DNA from: UBA2128 sp964534955
Lineage (GTDB): Bacteria; Fidelibacterota; Marinisomatia; Marinisomatales; UBA2128
DNA: 12,415 bases
NCBI GenBank assembly: GCA_964534955.1
Contig: CAZHRR010000064.1
Span: 1 to 12,415 of the forward strand
Direction of reading: 5' to 3'
This document shows, one piece after another, positions 5,702-12,415 of this stretch; positions within the stretch are counted from its first letter, which is position 1, and each line of letters begins with the position of its first letter. Both the position numbers and the translations under genes were made by a program. The notes beneath the pieces are model-generated. The model was not told the origin of the DNA. It did not search any database and saw only the letters and a list, made by a program, of their open reading frames with translations.

Positions 5702-6773
5702 AATCACTCCTGCTGTACTGAAACGACTACCTAAGGTGGAACTCCATTGCCATCTGGACGGCTCCCTTCGTATCCCCACTATCATTGATCTGGCTGAGAA
5801 GCAGAACGTAAAACTCCCGTCTCATGACAAAGATAGTCTCGCCAAGATCCTCACTATGGGAAAGAAACGAGGCACACTGGAGGACTACCTGGAAAAGTTC
5901 GAGACCACCCTGAGTGTTCTCCAGACGCAAGAAGCTCTAATCCGTGCTGCCCGCGAGTTGGGTGAAGATGCCGCTTCTGAAAACGTCCGCTACATGGAAG
6001 TCCGCTACTCCCCCATCCTGCATACTAAAAAAGGAATGACACCTCAAGAGTCGCTGGCAGCTGTGCGGAAAGGTCTGAAGCAGGCGGAGAAGGAATTCGG
6101 CATAAAAAGCGGCATTATCATCTGTGGGATTAGAAATATCGGTGCCGAGAAATCATTGAAGCTGGCAGACCTTGCTATCCAGTTTAAGAACCGGGGCGTG
6201 GTTGGTTTCGATTTGGCAGGTGCCGAAGAAAATTTCCCGGCCAAGCATCATCGCGAAGCATTCTACCTTATCCTGAACAACAATATTAACGCCACCATCC
6301 ACGCAGGCGAAGCTTTCGGTCCAGAATCCATCCATCAAGCTGTACACTATTGTGGCGCTCACCGTATAGGTCATGGAACGCGGCTGAAGGAAGATCGTGA
6401 CCTCATGCAGTATATCAATGACCATCGAATTGCTCTGGAAATCTGCCTGACCAGTAACTACCATACCAAGAGCGTCCGCAGTTTGAAATACCACCCGGTA
6501 AAATTCTATTATGATCAAGGAATACGCGTCACTCTAAATACCGACAATCGTCTCATGTCCAGCACTACTCTTTCCGGGGAATTCCAGCTTGCTCGGGAAT
6601 TGTTTGGCTTCAATCTTTATGACTTCAGGGAGTTCACAATCACTGCTATGAAGAGTTCCTTCCTGAGGTATAACCAACGGAAAGATATGATCAGAATGAT
6701 CGCTGAAGAGTTGGAAGGCGAGTTTGGGCTGATGCCTGAGTACTTCCCACGGGAGTGGACTCAAACAGAATAA
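5685..6773 (+). CDS. add: Adenosine deaminase
   Basis: A 362-residue TIM-barrel zinc hydrolase of the adenosine/AMP deaminase family, expected to convert adenosine or deoxyadenosine to inosine forms in the cytoplasm for purine salvage. Zinc and catalytic residues are visible: H21 and H23 in ELHCHLDGSL, the HAGE motif with H206 and E209, H230 in RIGHG, and D287 in TLNTDNRLMS. The GFDLAGAE (174-181) and ICLTSN (253-258) motifs also fit. Family enzymes of the animal type have Asp-Asp where this has D287-N288; the NTDN form is, to my recollection, common in bacterial Add, so activity is not in doubt on that ground. The ATG lies 17 bases inside the OPT gene without an SD, suggesting translational coupling. 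An aminodeoxyfutalosine or other deaminase substrate cannot be excluded. Confidence 0.9.
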   Translation: MKRPPKITPAVLKRLPKVELHCHLDGSLRIPTIIDLAEKQNVKLPSHDKDSLAKILTMGKKRGTLEDYLEKFETTLSVLQTQEALIRAARELGEDAASENVRYMEVRYSPILHTKKGMTPQESLAAVRKGLKQAEKEFGIKSGIIICGIRNIGAEKSLKLADLAIQFKNRGVVGFDLAGAEENFPAKHHREAFYLILNNNINATIHAGEAFGPESIHQAVHYCGAHRIGHGTRLKEDRDLMQYINDHRIALEICLTSNYHTKSVRSLKYHPVKFYYDQGIRVTLNTDNRLMSSTTLSGEFQLARELFGFNLYDFREFTITAMKSSFLRYNQRKDMIRMIAEELEGEFGLMPEYFPREWTQTE

Positions 6774-6780
6774 GTTTAGT

Positions 6781-9138
6781 CTATTCGCGTATCACCGCAA
6801 CCTTCGTAACATACGATTCTCCCCCCGGTTCATAGACGGCCACCAGATAGACACCTGTCCCCACAAGTTCACCAGAGTCGGTCCGTCCATCCCAGAATGC
6901 CTGATAACCAGAAACATTTCCCGAAGTAGATTGAATCGTCCGCAGCAGACGACCGGATAGAGTGAAAATCTTCAGTGAAAATTCATCCATGAGCCCGTCA
7001 ATAACCATAAGCCGGCTACTAGGAATCCGGAACGGACTTGGAAATGCGCGAATAGTACTGTAGGACGTCCGTTCTTCAGCGAACGGAATACGCAGGCTGT
7101 TGATGCCCTTGGATGTAGCGATATATGCTATCCCTCGTTCATTATCAAAGGCGACTGCCAAAACTTCATCGGAAAGTAAATAGCTGTTATCGGGATGAAA
7201 TCCGTTCCAATCAGGCCAAGGGGATGAATTAGCAAGAAGAACGTAAAGTCCGTTTGAAGTGGAGTTCAGCCAGATATTATCCCTGCCGTCGCTGACAATC
7301 TTCGATCCCTCACCGAATCCAATGCCCAAATAATATGTAAAGAAATATGGGGTCCCAGACGTGTAAGTACTATTAAATGTCAAACGACGGAGCCCTAGAG
7401 GTGTGAGTACCCAAGCTGTACTACTCTCGGTTGCAACTTGCGCCCAGACAGTATTATCCTCATCACTATCATTGCTGTTAAAAGAGTGCCAGTCTACAAG
7501 TACAGTATCTTCTCCACTCTCGGTTTCTGTTAACTCGTATTCCACTACAAAGAATCTACCTTGCCTGATGTGATCAGTATTGCTTCCTACCATGAAGATA
7601 CCATCTTCATCCCTAACGAGAATGTCGGTAGGGTTATAGCATTTATTTGTCAATCCTGTTTGTGGGATATGGATCCATTGACTGTCCGGAGTGAAGACAG
7701 TGATCTTTTTATCTAATTCAGCAGCACCGAAATTTGAAATCCATAAGTTGTCGTAACTGTCCACATAAAGACCTCGCAGATTCAGATAGCCGTCGCTGTT
7801 ATGTGGATTGAGCCCGCTATTGTCAGCGTCGTAAATCTGAAAGTCAGCGGGATCTTCCAGATCGAATGACATTACACCTCCCCTAAGTGTATCTCCACTG
7901 CTTGTTACCTTAGGCTGTGAACCCTGAATAGTGTAATATATCCAGCCATCCCTCTCAACTACTGACCATACCCGGTTTGTCCTACACATTACTGTATCCG
8001 CCACGAATCCGGAATAGTCGTCTGCAGTTAATTCGTGAAATGCTTCCGTCTTGGACGAAACCACCAAATTGTACCAGCCGTCGCTAGACAGAATAGCTAC
8101 ACCATCAGCCCCCGCCGCTACTAAACGACCGTCATCCAGAATTGTCAGTGCAGTGTATATATTGTTGGCAGGAGAATTCGGTGCATGCCATGTGGTGGTT
8201 GTATCTACAGTATCCCAGAACGCTAATCCACGTACAGTGGAGAGAATCAGATTTCCGTTAGAAGAAAACGTCATACTGTTGCATTTGTGTTCAAACCTCC
8301 AATAGTCCTCTACCTGTCCCTCTGATCCATGTTTATACAACACCTTTTTTGCAAGTGTGAATAAAGTACCATCGGATAAAAGAAGTACATCTCGAAGATT
8401 CAGATTCGTAGCAGATATAAGTTGAAGTGTATCAGTATAGCTCCATGTGTCACCATCGGTTAAGAATAACAGCTCGTTGTCCACTTTCCTCATCCTAACA
8501 ACATCGGTGATTCCCGGAAGAAGAGACCAATTAGCAGGATAATTCAGGATGTGGTCGCTGTAATTCCCCACAAATATCCCTTGGTCTGTAGCTGCAAAGA
8601 GCGTGTCACTCCTGATTGCTATATCGGAAATGTATTCCAACTGACCAGCATACGGATTGAATATCTGCCGGTAGCTGTAGGCGTCATCCTTCCAAATGAA
8701 CTCCAGAATAGCCCAGTCCTGGTTCTGAAGATAAGCGACAAACGCAGCAGAGTCTGTTACAGTGATAGCAGAAATTTCAGATAGATCATAATCAAAGACT
8801 GCAACGGACTCATGACGCTTAAGATTATAGATTTGCACCAAACCATCCGGTGATGCTCCCCCCAGCCACAGATTACCGTTCTTGTCAATGCCAATGGCGC
8901 TGACTTCAGTTGTGACGAGACCATCAGTATTGTTGAACATCTCAAACTTACCTGATACTTGATGAAAGAGGAGAATTCCCCCTGATGTGGCAGATATAAT
9001 TGTATCGCCAAGCTGGATGCTTTGAGCAACATTCAGATGAGATGTATAGGATTCCCACTCTCCCACACGACTCTGTGGATAAACAGAAGCGATGAACATA
9101 CTCCAATAAACGATCAGAAACGACTTTCGGATAATCAT
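6781..9138 (-). CDS. PorZ-like two-domain beta-propeller protein with T9SS/FlgD-type C-terminal domain
   Basis: A 785-residue exported protein. Residues 1-22 are a signal peptide. The N-terminal part starts VGEWESYTSHLNVAQSIQLGDTIISATSGGILLF and reads as repeated propeller blades: VSAIGIDKNGNLWLGG, LRGLYVDSYDNLWISN, IVSDGRDNIWLNSTSNGLYVL, VLAVAFDNERGIAYIATSKGINSL. These are typical of two-component-regulator-type propellers and of PorZ, which is of nearly the same length (about 780). Residues about 692-785 form an immunoglobulin-like C-terminal domain (FPSPFR, SLKIFTLSGRLLRT, WDGRTDSGELVGTGVYLVAVY, KVAVIRE), as in FlgD-like or type IX sorting domains. PorZ works at the cell surface in the type IX attachment complex. 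That role here is inferred from architecture. SD GAGG lies 4 bases before ATG. The gene overlaps the upstream protease by 4 bases (ATGA), so it is likely in one operon. Confidence 0.8.
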   Translation of the reverse strand: MIIRKSFLIVYWSMFIASVYPQSRVGEWESYTSHLNVAQSIQLGDTIISATSGGILLFHQVSGKFEMFNNTDGLVTTEVSAIGIDKNGNLWLGGASPDGLVQIYNLKRHESVAVFDYDLSEISAITVTDSAAFVAYLQNQDWAILEFIWKDDAYSYRQIFNPYAGQLEYISDIAIRSDTLFAATDQGIFVGNYSDHILNYPANWSLLPGITDVVRMRKVDNELLFLTDGDTWSYTDTLQLISATNLNLRDVLLLSDGTLFTLAKKVLYKHGSEGQVEDYWRFEHKCNSMTFSSNGNLILSTVRGLAFWDTVDTTTTWHAPNSPANNIYTALTILDDGRLVAAGADGVAILSSDGWYNLVVSSKTEAFHELTADDYSGFVADTVMCRTNRVWSVVERDGWIYYTIQGSQPKVTSSGDTLRGGVMSFDLEDPADFQIYDADNSGLNPHNSDGYLNLRGLYVDSYDNLWISNFGAAELDKKITVFTPDSQWIHIPQTGLTNKCYNPTDILVRDEDGIFMVGSNTDHIRQGRFFVVEYELTETESGEDTVLVDWHSFNSNDSDEDNTVWAQVATESSTAWVLTPLGLRRLTFNSTYTSGTPYFFTYYLGIGFGEGSKIVSDGRDNIWLNSTSNGLYVLLANSSPWPDWNGFHPDNSYLLSDEVLAVAFDNERGIAYIATSKGINSLRIPFAEERTSYSTIRAFPSPFRIPSSRLMVIDGLMDEFSLKIFTLSGRLLRTIQSTSGNVSGYQAFWDGRTDSGELVGTGVYLVAVYEPGGESYVTKVAVIRE

Positions 9139-10250
9139 AGTACCTCGATAGGTACAGGGATAAAACAGAGGATCATGATCACCAGACTAATCCAGCTGAT
9201 AACCCCTTCACGTTGACCAATGGGTTCATCAATGCTCTGGATAGGTGGGTGTTTTACCGTTCGCATGAGTATGAGAATCAATACAGCCCAGAACCACCAA
9301 TGAGGGGAAACAAATCCTAACGGTACCAGCGCCAGGAAAGCCCACTTGGCAAAAATATTGTGCTTTCTTCCTAAGACAGCATAAGCTATGTGACCACCAT
9401 CGAGCTGACCAATGGGTAGAAGATTCAGCATTGTCACAAGGAATCCAATCCAGCCGGCAAAGATCAGGGGGAAGTGGTAAATTTCATTCATTGGAATAGT
9501 AATCTGGAACAGCTTTGACAGAGTCGCGAACAATATTGACGTTCCCATAGTTAGCTGAATGCCCGCAGTCTCAGGTGACTCAAGGTGCATCAATTCGTGG
9601 ACACGGTTAATATGTTCGCTGATAAATTCCTGATTAGGGATCAGCGCATATCCAAGCAATATTGCGATAACACTCACTATAAAACCGGCAATGGGGCCTG
9701 CTGCACCGATATCCAAGAGCGCTCGTCTGCTCCGGATTGGACTCTTGATGCGGATAAATGCTCCGAACGTTCCAAACATAATAATGAAAGGCGGTGCTGG
9801 AAGAAAATAAGGCAACGTGGCATTTAGATTGTGCTTGCGAGTGAAGTAATAATGCCCAAACTCGTGTGAGCCAAGAATTAGCAGCAGTGCAATCGAATAA
9901 GGTGCACCTTTAGCCAGATCACCGATATGCTGTAAAGGACTTCCTCCTTGCAGGACTGAACCAGCAAAAAGGGTGGTTAATATCGTAAGACCCAGGAGAA
10001 TCAGATTGAGAGGAGGAATGACGATCAGCGGCTCAGATCTCTCTTGCACGCTCAAAGTCACAAACTGACCATTTTGTGTAACCGAACAGTCAAATCTATG
10101 TGAATGCAATCGATCTTTCATCTCTTTAGTGGTTTTACCATCTCGGAGTCTACCTTGAGCGATCCATTCACTTGCTTCGCCTCCGATCCTTTCTGCGATA
10201 AATAGATCATCCACCTGCAGTACGATATCTCTAAATTCACTTTCAGTCAT
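9135..10250 (-). CDS. Site-2 protease family (M50) intramembrane zinc metalloprotease
   Basis: A 371-residue polytopic membrane protease. The zinc motif HEFGH is at 129-133 in a hydrophobic helix (ALLLILGSHEFGHYYF), and the third ligand is D284 in LLPIGQLDGGH (278-287). About 75 N-terminal soluble residues precede the first membrane segment. The pattern NLNATLPYFLPAPP, GTFGAFIRIKSPI and RRALLDIGAAGPIAGF is that of the S2P branch related to plant EGY1 and cyanobacterial homologues, without a PDZ domain. Such enzymes cut membrane-spanning substrates, often anti-sigma factors or signal remnants. No anti-sigma gene is nearby. Its stop overlaps the PorZ-like gene start by 4 bases, suggesting coupled expression. 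The start lacks an SD. The next gene to the right is divergent, with an 88-base shared promoter region. Confidence 0.9.
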   Translation of the reverse strand: MTESEFRDIVLQVDDLFIAERIGGEASEWIAQGRLRDGKTTKEMKDRLHSHRFDCSVTQNGQFVTLSVQERSEPLIVIPPLNLILLGLTILTTLFAGSVLQGGSPLQHIGDLAKGAPYSIALLLILGSHEFGHYYFTRKHNLNATLPYFLPAPPFIIMFGTFGAFIRIKSPIRSRRALLDIGAAGPIAGFIVSVIAILLGYALIPNQEFISEHINRVHELMHLESPETAGIQLTMGTSILFATLSKLFQITIPMNEIYHFPLIFAGWIGFLVTMLNLLPIGQLDGGHIAYAVLGRKHNIFAKWAFLALVPLGFVSPHWWFWAVLILILMRTVKHPPIQSIDEPIGQREGVISWISLVIMILCFIPVPIEVL

Positions 10251-10303
10251 TATTCAGTCTGATTTAACGGAAGTTCATAATTCCAGTTCCAAAATCGTTG
10301 CTC

Positions 10304-10332
10304 TTGACAAGGCAGCCTGCCATGGATAAATT
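10304..10332 (+). promoter_or_regulatory. Sigma-70-type promoter giving a probably leaderless transcript
   Basis: A perfect TTGACA (10304-10309) is followed by a 17-base spacer and TAAATT (10327-10332, 4 of 6 to TATAAT). The expected start of transcription, about 7 bases after the -10, falls on the G of the GTG start codon at 10339. The mRNA would have no leader and needs no Shine-Dalgarno, and none is present. The start site is predicted from geometry only. Confidence 0.55.
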
Positions 10333-10338
10333 GCCGCT

Positions 10339-10743
10339 GTGAAACTGTTAATACGATTCCTGCTCTTGCTACCTGTGACTGGACTTCTCGCCCAAACAGT
10401 ACCTCTCTTTGAGACTGATTTACGCATGAGAGTCGTAGAAGATGATATGCTGTACATTGTAGTGCAGATTGATAACAATTCCGGGAGGACTATTACCGAA
10501 TTAGAAGGGTTCCTTACAGAAGTCGATCCGTCACTGCACGTAGTGAGTGAAAGAAAAATTGTTCATCTCCACCCATACGAGGCGCCCTTCGGCCCTGGGC
10601 AGACGATTATTCGGGGCCTGACTTATCTCTTTGACCGAACGCAGGATTATCGATATCGATATCATATTAGCAAAGTTCGTTTTACCAATGATTCAAGAGT
10701 CTACATGTATTCGCCTACTGCCGGACTGGTCCGAGTGGAATAA
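10339..10743 (+). CDS. Small secreted protein of unknown function
   Basis: A 134-residue protein that I do not recognise. Residues 1-19 form a clear signal peptide (positive MKLLIR, leucine-rich core, LLAQ). The mature part has no cysteine and alternates hydrophobic and polar residues in a beta-rich pattern (LRMRVVEDDMLYIVVQIDNNSGRTITELEGFLTEVD), consistent with a small periplasmic or surface beta-sandwich. The acidic-polar N terminus of the mature chain is followed by a basic tyrosine/arginine-rich stretch (DRTQDYRYRYHISKVRF). It starts with GTG; the in-frame stop TAA at 10327 rules out an earlier start. A promoter placed to start transcription at this codon supports it. It is divergent from the site-2 protease and converges, with one base between, on the next gene. 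No lipobox is present, so it is not a lipoprotein. Confidence 0.75.
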   Translation: MKLLIRFLLLLPVTGLLAQTVPLFETDLRMRVVEDDMLYIVVQIDNNSGRTITELEGFLTEVDPSLHVVSERKIVHLHPYEAPFGPGQTIIRGLTYLFDRTQDYRYRYHISKVRFTNDSRVYMYSPTAGLVRVE

Positions 10744-10744
10744 A

Positions 10745-11260
10745 CTATTCCTCTCCTGCTTTCTCTGACATCGCTTTCTGTTTCTTTTTCATGATATCGT
10801 AGAGATTTTCTCTCATCATTTGTAATGTCAGTGTGTTGATCCACTCTTTACTTTTTTTCTTGTACGCCTCCAGCATTTCCACCGGCTGCTGCTGTGCCTG
10901 CATGTTGACGTACACTACAGCCGAGGATATGGGAATGTACTGGTTGAAGGGATCGCTGTAGAAATTATCCAACGCTCGTACAATCTCAGACGTTCGGAGG
11001 TAATCTGAAAGTTCGTCACTGAAGAGAGAATCGGCCAAAACCTTATCAGCAGGCCAAGTTCTTAGATAATCATAAAGTCTTCCATCCAGGAGACCATTTA
11101 CATAGGCAGCCTTCGCTAGATAGACGAACTCAGGATAACCCGAGCCTTCGGCATTCAGTTTTACCCAGTCTCGGCCATCCCAAAAGACCTTGTTCTCCTG
11201 AGCGTTTAGCGTCATCAAGAGAATAGCACCAACAGTTACTACTTTTGCTAACAGCTTCAT
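10745..11260 (-). CDS. Secreted/periplasmic protein of unknown function
   Basis: A 171-residue exported protein not assigned to a family. Residues 1-20 are a signal peptide (MKLLAK, hydrophobic core, LNA), with a mature chain starting QENKVFWDGRDW. The mature part is mostly helical with many aromatic residues: YLAKAAYVNGLLDGRLYDYLRTW, then LADSLFSDELSDYLRTSEIVRALDNFYSD, then NQYIPISSAVVYVNMQAQQQP, then a long charged helix rich in lysine (MLEAYKKKSKEWI to the end). The YLRT motif occurs twice, at 65-68 and 87-90, suggesting a small helical repeat. No cysteine is present. Its ATG lies 6 bases after the stop of a 38-residue ORF and has no strong SD, so translation is probably coupled to that ORF. 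Confidence 0.78.
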   Translation of the reverse strand: MKLLAKVVTVGAILLMTLNAQENKVFWDGRDWVKLNAEGSGYPEFVYLAKAAYVNGLLDGRLYDYLRTWPADKVLADSLFSDELSDYLRTSEIVRALDNFYSDPFNQYIPISSAVVYVNMQAQQQPVEMLEAYKKKSKEWINTLTLQMMRENLYDIMKKKQKAMSEKAGEE

Positions 11261-11266
11261 CCCAAT

Positions 11267-11383
11267 TTATTTCTCAAAATCCTGAGCATCAGTTTCATCA
11301 GCTCCCATAAGCTGTCCAAAAAATAAATCGAAACCAGACGAAAAAGCGGTTCCAGCTATTGACCCTATGACATACGCACTCAT
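11267..11383 (-). CDS. Small 38-residue hydrophobic protein, cotranscribed with the 171-aa gene
   Basis: A short ORF, ATG at 11383 and TAA at 11267-11269, encoding MSAYVIGSIAGTAFSSGFDL then FFGQLMGADETDAQDFEK. The start is convincing: GGAGG (11393-11389) stands 5 bases before the ATG, the best Shine-Dalgarno in the window outside the riboswitch. The first two thirds are uncharged, glycine-rich and hydrophobic (possible membrane segment with G-x-x-x-G-like spacing). The last 11 residues are acidic. It ends 6 bases before the secreted 171-residue protein, which lacks a good ribosome site, so the pair looks translationally coupled. No family is recognised. Alternatives are a small membrane protein or a leader peptide controlling the downstream gene. 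Confidence 0.6.
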   Translation of the reverse strand: MSAYVIGSIAGTAFSSGFDLFFGQLMGADETDAQDFEK

Positions 11384-11398
11384 TGATTCCTCCAGTCT

Positions 11399-11431
11399 AT
11401 TGAATAACTTTGTATTATCTGATTATTCAAT
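11399..11431. promoter_or_regulatory. 9-bp inverted repeat upstream of the small ORF, candidate operator
   Basis: ATTGAATAA (11399-11407) and TTATTCAAT (11423-11431) are exact reverse complements separated by 15 bases, ending 16 bases before the 38-residue ORF. The position suits a repressor or activator site for the two-gene unit, or a weak AT-rich hairpin in its leader. Two near-identical words TCC(T/C)TGCGGGA lie just outside (11431-11441 and 11456-11466). No regulator is identifiable. Confidence 0.35.
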
Positions 11432-12096
11432 CCTTGCGGGAACGCCCCATTTGCTTCCCTGCGGGACTAGGATGAATAGGCTGAGAATCGAAGTTAGGTA
11501 ACTTTCCACAATATGCGAATATACAAAATAATGTGACCATTTTGAGACGGAAGTTTCTATCGATTTAACATAGTGATCTCCAGGTTGTGAGCCCGTGGAA
11601 GTTCCACAAATAGCATAACTTAGAGGTATCTGTGTGCCATAATGTAACCATCCTGCTAACGATAAACGGTTGATCCTGTCTCTATTTTAGGGGTAGGATC
11701 AGCCACTTCCATATCTTGGTTATAGAATCTGATAGTAGAATCTGCTCCTTTACCGTTTCTGAAACTGTGCTTTTTCCTTCTAAAGTTAGCAACATTCTCC
11801 TGTTTAAAGCATTCTTCCATTTTATCTAAATCTTAATTCCTCTCTTGCTTCTCTCTACATTTAAGGACATCATTTAATTATACAGAAGGACGCAGGAATA
11901 GGCAGTATTATTGATTCCAATTTGAGAAATGTTACTCGTTATTGACCAGGTTTTCTAATATAGATCGTAATGTGAAGGTAGAGATAATTTTGAAAACAAT
12001 GCTCACGAAGAAAATTGAATGGAAGCGTACTGTACAGCCCGTTGAGTACAATCCCAGCAGGTCAGCAATTGACTTATTCGTACCGCAAACTAAATA
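11432..12096. other. Mostly non-coding intergenic stretch
   Basis: About 660 bases with no secure gene. It holds an interrupted palindrome GTGGAA-G-TTCCAC (11595-11607), one doubtful 54-residue minus-strand ORF (11820-11656), and a 7-bp inverted repeat TGATCCT/AGGATCA (11671-11677, 11695-11701) inside that ORF. A 33-codon plus-strand frame (11999-12100) has no ribosome site. I see no tRNA, rRNA, known riboswitch core or insertion sequence end. The composition is AT-rich and stop-dense. It may be a decayed gene region or hold a non-coding RNA, but nothing positive supports either. Confidence 0.5.
11656..11820 (-). CDS. Doubtful 54-residue ORF
   Basis: ATG at 11820 to TAG at 11656-11658 encodes a basic N-terminal half (MEECFKQENVANFRRKKHSF) and a polar C-terminal half ending PKIETGSTVYR. 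It is preceded by an in-frame TAA four codons upstream and has no clear Shine-Dalgarno sequence. No family is recognised. It may be a remnant of a larger gene or chance. Confidence 0.2.
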   Translation of the reverse strand: MEECFKQENVANFRRKKHSFRNGKGADSTIRFYNQDMEVADPTPKIETGSTVYR

Positions 12097-12415
12097 CTAG
12101 TTGCTGACAATCTTTTTAGAACTTGATCGATAAATTAATACACCGACCACGACAAACAATAAAAAGCCACCAACAACTTTTAGTTCATAAAGTAATACAT
12201 TTTCAGCCTGAGATGGGGGAATCAGCGACATTCCCATGGCAAAAATTGTGGTCAATAAACCACATATTCCGAATAGGTAAGCAATACTATTTTGCCGTGG
12301 TAATCTTAAAACCTCTTCTTTATCCATGTTACGTTTTCGCAAGACAATATATGCTGCAAACATGTATGCATACGGAATAAAATATACTAGTAACGTTGTA
12401 TCTAACAGGATAAGA
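12097..12415 (-). CDS. Amino-acid permease-like (APC superfamily) membrane protein, C-terminal part
   Basis: The frame is open from the right edge of the window to TAG at 12097-12099, so this is the last 105 residues of a longer gene whose start lies beyond 12415. The visible part has three membrane segments: LILLDTTLLVYFIPYAYMFAAYIVL, then IAYLFGICGLLTTIFAMGMSLI, then VLLYELKVVGGFLLFVVVGVLIY. These are separated by a charged cytoplasmic loop (RKRNMDKEEVLRLPRQN) and followed by a basic tail SSSKKIVSN. The YFIPYAYMFAAYIVLR pattern and layout match the last three helices of amino acid/polyamine/organocation permeases. The internal ATG at 12363 falls in the middle of a membrane helix and should not be taken as the start. 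Substrate unknown. Confidence 0.7.
   Translation of the reverse strand, partial: LILLDTTLLVYFIPYAYMFAAYIVLRKRNMDKEEVLRLPRQNSIAYLFGICGLLTTIFAMGMSLIPPSQAENVLLYELKVVGGFLLFVVVGVLIYRSSSKKIVSN

Noticed and set aside
9074..9082. TGTGGATAA, a DnaA-box-like sequence
   Set aside because: Single site inside the coding region for the signal peptide of the PorZ-like gene, with no cluster and no AT-rich unwinding region.
10738..10750. GAATA-AAC-TATTC hairpin between the two convergent small genes
   Set aside because: Only five AT-rich pairs and no U-tract; unlikely to terminate transcription.
11999..12100. 33-codon plus-strand ORF ending at the permease stop
   Set aside because: No Shine-Dalgarno or promoter, short, and its end overlaps the 3' end of the permease gene on the other strand.
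12061..12108. 8-bp inverted repeat GTCAGCAA/TTGCTGAC at the permease 3' end
   Set aside because: The 32-base loop and lack of a T-run make it a poor terminator; weak evidence for anything else.

Overview
This 12.4 kb window looks chromosomal and comes from a Gram-negative bacterium of the wider Bacteroidetes/FCB type. The evidence is a TonB-dependent outer-membrane receptor with an N-terminal carboxypeptidase-regulatory-like domain, and a PorZ-like beta-propeller protein ending in a FlgD/type IX secretion-type C-terminal domain. There are also several small Sec-exported proteins, and Shine-Dalgarno sequences are weak or absent at many starts. A lineage such as Candidatus Marinimicrobia or Calditrichota is possible, but that is an impression and the sequence does not prove it. 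No rRNA, tRNA, CRISPR array, phage gene or complete insertion sequence is visible.

Left part (1-2943). A TonB-dependent receptor (2442-157, minus) is preceded by a clear TPP riboswitch whose 3' end contains the gene's own Shine-Dalgarno sequence. The receptor is therefore probably a thiamin or thiamin-precursor importer, switched off at translation when TPP is abundant. Behind it lie a GC-rich palindromic element and the first copy of a roughly 100-bp direct repeat.

Accessory insert (2727-3748). A hicAB toxin-antitoxin pair sits between two copies of the direct repeat, which share 55 bp perfectly. The hicA toxin carries a one-base frameshift and hicB is intact. The right repeat copy ends 6 bases before the next gene and forms its 5' leader.

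Middle part (3755-6773, plus). An OPT-family oligopeptide transporter overlaps an adenosine deaminase by 17 bases, a scavenging operon for peptides and nucleosides. It converges with a minus-strand pair (10250-6781): a site-2 membrane metalloprotease overlapping by 4 bases a 785-residue PorZ-like propeller protein.

Right part (10304-12415). A small secreted protein with a near-consensus promoter and probably a leaderless GTG start converges on a 171-residue secreted protein of unknown function. Directly upstream of that protein is an unlisted 38-residue ORF with an excellent Shine-Dalgarno sequence, preceded by a 9-bp inverted repeat. About 700 bases of mostly non-coding sequence follow, with one doubtful 54-residue ORF. 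The window closes with the C-terminal part of an amino-acid permease-like membrane protein that runs off the edge.

The best candidates for something under-described are the 38-aa/171-aa gene pair, the repeat-flanked hicAB cassette that supplies the leader of the OPT gene, and the direct SD-sequestering TPP riboswitch on an outer-membrane receptor.
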